DNA from: an uncultured Nitrospina sp.
GTDB lineage: Bacteria; Nitrospinota; Nitrospinia; Nitrospinales; VA-1
Reading direction: 5' to 3'
DNA length: 7,479 nt
Assembly: GCA_913044145.1 (NCBI GenBank)
Contig: CAJWOD010000064.1
Location: forward strand, 1 to 7,479
The position numbers were made by a program, and so were the translations under genes. The notes beneath the pieces were generated by a model. That model was not told the DNA's origin, made no database searches, and saw only the letters and a list, made by a program, of their open reading frames with translations. How positions within the stretch are numbered: the first letter of the stretch is position 1; each line of letters begins with the position of its first letter. Of this stretch, positions 5,613-7,479 are shown piece by piece.

Positions 5613-6101
5613 TGCATCTAATTTCTTTACTAGTGGTTTTTGCGGCAGTTCTTTTAATAAATCCAGTATTGTTTTCTTTTCCAAGGGATGGATTGTAGAA
5701 CCCGCAATTTCACTAAGAGGTTCTAGTACAAAACGGCGTTGGGTCATTTCGGGGTGGGGAAGGGTGAGAGTTTCTGAATTAAATATTTTCCCATCGTAAT
5801 CCAGAATATCCAGGTCAATGATCCTAGGGCCCCATTTGCCCTTTCGTTTTCTGCCAAATTGGTTCTCAATATTTAAAAGGTGTTGCAGAAGTTGTTCTGG
5901 ATTAAGGGAGGTGCTGACTTCTACTGCGCCATTTACAAACCAGGGTTGGTCTTTTTTTCCGACGGGTTCCGATTGGTATAGGGAGGAGTGTGCCGTAACT
6001 TGGAGGGACTCCGAATTATTTAAAAATGAGATGGCCTTTTCACAGTTTTCCGCAGCCAAGCCTAAATTAGATCCGATACCAATTAAAGCTTTATGTGTCA
6101 T
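5607..6101 (-). CDS. folK: 2-amino-4-hydroxy-6-hydroxymethyldihydropteridine diphosphokinase (HPPK)
   Basis: It transfers pyrophosphate from ATP to hydroxymethyl-dihydropterin, the step before dihydropteroate synthase in folate synthesis, in the cytosol. The 164 residues cover the whole family. Visible features are IGIGSNLG (7-14), SSLYQSEPVGKKDQPWFVNGAVEV (split: SSLYQSEPVG at 39-48, DQPWFVNGAVEV at 51-62), GRKRKGKWGPRIIDLDIL (83-100) with the metal-binding Asp96 and Asp98 and Arg84 and Arg93, LPHP (114-117) with His116, and FVLEPLSEIA (124-133). All expected catalytic residues are present. The ATG has a modest GGA about 9 bases upstream. It follows dapL by 33 bases and is probably co-transcribed. 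The C-terminus converges with thiI, and the stops overlap by 6 bases. No folP or folB is nearby. Confidence 0.95.
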   Translation of the reverse strand: MTHKALIGIGSNLGLAAENCEKAISFLNNSESLQVTAHSSLYQSEPVGKKDQPWFVNGAVEVSTSLNPEQLLQHLLNIENQFGRKRKGKWGPRIIDLDILDYDGKIFNSETLTLPHPEMTQRRFVLEPLSEIAGSTIHPLEKKTILDLLKELPQKPLVKKLDAS

Positions 6102-6134
6102 TGAGTTTAATCCAAGAAAAAACTCGATCGGTTA

Positions 6135-7373
6135 TTAAAATTCAAACTCAACTTTTCCGAGTCGATTTTTAATTTCATCTATTATTCTTTTTTCCTCTTC
6201 TTCGCCATCTGCTGCAAAAGTCGCCGAAAAACGAACGTAATGACCGACATTATCCCAAGGGACGGTGGAGATTAACATTTCAGTAATGAGGTACTGGGAA
6301 AACTCTTCCCCATTTTCAAATTTTTTACCACCCTTTATTCCTTTAGGCGCGGCAACATATAAAAAGAATGATCCACCAGGCATTTTAGCGTTGAAACCCA
6401 CGGAATTCAAAGCATCCACCAATTGGCTTAAACGACGTTTATATTTTGCAACCGTTTTTGCTGTGATTTCAGGATGTTCAAGAGCGTATATTCCCGCTTT
6501 TTGAATACCGGCAAATTGTCCGGAATCGATATTATCTTTTACAGCCGCAATTCCTTTTACGATTAGTTCATTGCCAACAACAAAGGCGATACGCCAGCCA
6601 GTCATATTGTATGACTTTGAAAGAGAGTGGAACTCTGCTCCTACATCCATAGCACCAGGAATGGAAAGAAAGCTTTCAGATTTTCCATCGTAGGTGAGCG
6701 CTGCGTAGGCACCGTCCTGTATGATTATAAAATTATGTTTCTTGGCAAGTTCAATGGCTTCTTCATAAAATTCTCGTGTTGCTTTTGCGCCAGTTGGATT
6801 GTTCGGGTAATTTAGCAATAAAACTTTAGTGCGGTCCAGAGTGCTAGCATCAATAGCTTTCAGGTCTGGTAGAAAATTGTTTTCCTCTGTTAAGGGAAGA
6901 TTTACTACTTCTCCTCCAAGATATTGTGCATGGGTTCCCATGACGGGATAACCGGGGACTGTCATCAGAATAACATCACCCGGATTGATAAAAACAGCCG
7001 GAGTCATTGCAAGTCCAGGTTTTGCTCCGATGAGGTGATTGACATGTTTGTTTGGATCCAAACCCTCAACGCTAAAAACTTTTTTCATATACTGGCATGC
7101 AGCGGTTTTGAATTCATCTATTCCATTATCGGTGTATCCTCGGTTCTCTGGTTTTTCGGCTTCTGATTGCAGAGTTTTAACCACACCTGGGTCTGCCATT
7201 TCATCGGGTTCACCAACACCTAGATCGAATAACTCTTTACCTGGGTTGGCATCAAGAGCGGCGCGTTTGGCTCTTTTTATTTTTTCAAATTTATAAATCT
7301 TGGTATCTTTACCGAACTTAATTCCACCTACACGTTCGGAAAAGAGAGATTGTATATAGCTTTCATCTGACAT
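6135..7373 (-). CDS. dapL: LL-diaminopimelate aminotransferase
   Basis: This class I/II PLP aminotransferase should convert L-tetrahydrodipicolinate with glutamate directly to LL-2,6-diaminopimelate, bypassing the DapD/DapC/DapE acylation route for lysine and peptidoglycan. In 412 residues it shows FDLGVGEPDEMADPGV (49-64), PENRGYTDNGIDEFK (75-89), the glycine-rich cofactor site IGAKPGLAM (115-123), VPGYPV (139-144), NYPNNPTG (188-195), Asp220 in IIQDGAYAAL, the Schiff-base lysine K253 in HSLSKSYNMTGWR, and a carboxylate-binding Arg381 in YVRFSATF. The start is ATG with CGGAG 7 bases upstream, and a strong promoter lies just behind it. Family features place it with DapL-like enzymes. I infer that specificity from overall resemblance, and another aminotransferase role cannot be excluded. 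It is followed by folK. Confidence 0.85.
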   Translation of the reverse strand: MSDESYIQSLFSERVGGIKFGKDTKIYKFEKIKRAKRAALDANPGKELFDLGVGEPDEMADPGVVKTLQSEAEKPENRGYTDNGIDEFKTAACQYMKKVFSVEGLDPNKHVNHLIGAKPGLAMTPAVFINPGDVILMTVPGYPVMGTHAQYLGGEVVNLPLTEENNFLPDLKAIDASTLDRTKVLLLNYPNNPTGAKATREFYEEAIELAKKHNFIIIQDGAYAALTYDGKSESFLSIPGAMDVGAEFHSLSKSYNMTGWRIAFVVGNELIVKGIAAVKDNIDSGQFAGIQKAGIYALEHPEITAKTVAKYKRRLSQLVDALNSVGFNAKMPGGSFFLYVAAPKGIKGGKKFENGEEFSQYLITEMLISTVPWDNVGHYVRFSATFAADGEEEEKRIIDEIKNRLGKVEFEF

Positions 7374-7380
7374 ACTGTGG

Positions 7381-7384
7381 CTCC
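7381..7384 (-). promoter_or_regulatory. Shine-Dalgarno (GGAG) of dapL
   Basis: The minus strand reads CGGAG followed by CCACAGT and then the ATG at 7373, a spacing of 7 bases, which is near ideal. It supports this ATG as the dapL start. Confidence 0.8.
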
Positions 7385-7426
7385 GATATTAAAATAAAAA
7401 TAAAGGATTAGCGAAAAGAACGGGTC

Positions 7427-7455
7427 AATCTAGCCAAATTCACTTGTCCTGTCAA
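7427..7455 (-). promoter_or_regulatory. Sigma70-like promoter for dapL-folK
   Basis: On the minus strand a perfect -35 TTGACA (7455-7450) is followed by exactly 17 bases and then the -10 TAGATT (7432-7427, 4 of 6 to TATAAT). Transcription would start near base 7420, giving a leader of about 46 bases to the dapL ATG. It is the best promoter match in the window and is the expected promoter for the two-gene operon. The leader is short and AT-rich, so a riboswitch such as a lysine element cannot fit in it. Confidence 0.72.
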
Positions 7456-7479
7456 GAAGTTCTGCTTGTAAAACGATTC

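Noticed and set aside
5431..5799. Plus-strand open frame spanning the thiI/folK junction
   Set aside because: It is out of frame with thiI, antisense to folK, and both of those have full sets of catalytic motifs.
6924..7296. Plus-strand open frames opposite dapL
   Set aside because: They are antisense to the conserved aminotransferase coding region and lack start signals.

Overview
The window is a compact, AT-rich bacterial chromosomal segment holding eight protein-coding genes, one of them cut by the left edge. I see no RNA gene, mobile element, CRISPR array or phage gene. The gene set is an LL-diaminopimelate aminotransferase, a rhodanese-free ThiI, a UbiX flavin prenyltransferase, a variant thymidylate kinase and an unusual J-domain protein. 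This fits a Gram-negative, non-enteric lineage such as Nitrospinota or a deltaproteobacterial-type group. That placement is inference from gene content and protein style, not from a marker gene.

Layout. Bases 1-1792 (minus strand) hold a three-gene cluster, in transcription order: a secreted or membrane-anchored protein of unknown function, a J-domain co-chaperone with a single C-terminal domain, and a small two-helix membrane protein that runs off the left edge. The gaps are 10 and 3 bases, so the three are very probably co-transcribed. Bases 1793-2081 are a divergent intergenic region with a perfect 17-base palindrome and a plausible plus-strand promoter. Bases 2082-5612 (plus strand) hold tmk, ubiX, a NifS/IscS-family cysteine desulfurase and thiI. 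Two of the three junctions are ATGA stop/start overlaps and the third gap is 20 bases. Bases 5607-7373 (minus strand) hold dapL followed by folK, driven by a good sigma70-like promoter close to the right edge. folK and thiI converge and overlap by 6 bases.

How the genes work together. The desulfurase/ThiI pair forms a plausible sulfur-relay module for tRNA 4-thiouridine, possibly also feeding thiamine thiazole: cysteine to desulfurase persulfide to ThiI to tRNA U8. tmk supplies dTDP, ubiX makes prenylated FMN for a UbiD-type decarboxylase encoded elsewhere, dapL makes LL-diaminopimelate for peptidoglycan and lysine, and folK works in folate synthesis. The right-hand two thirds are therefore housekeeping. 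The least explained part is the left-hand J-protein cluster. Its J protein lacks the zinc finger and the second C-terminal domain, has a long basic, glycine-rich hydrophobic stretch free of acidic residues, and carries an A10 slippage-prone tract whose -1 product would be a free J domain. I found no convincing evidence of a wholly new system; this cluster is the best candidate for follow-up.
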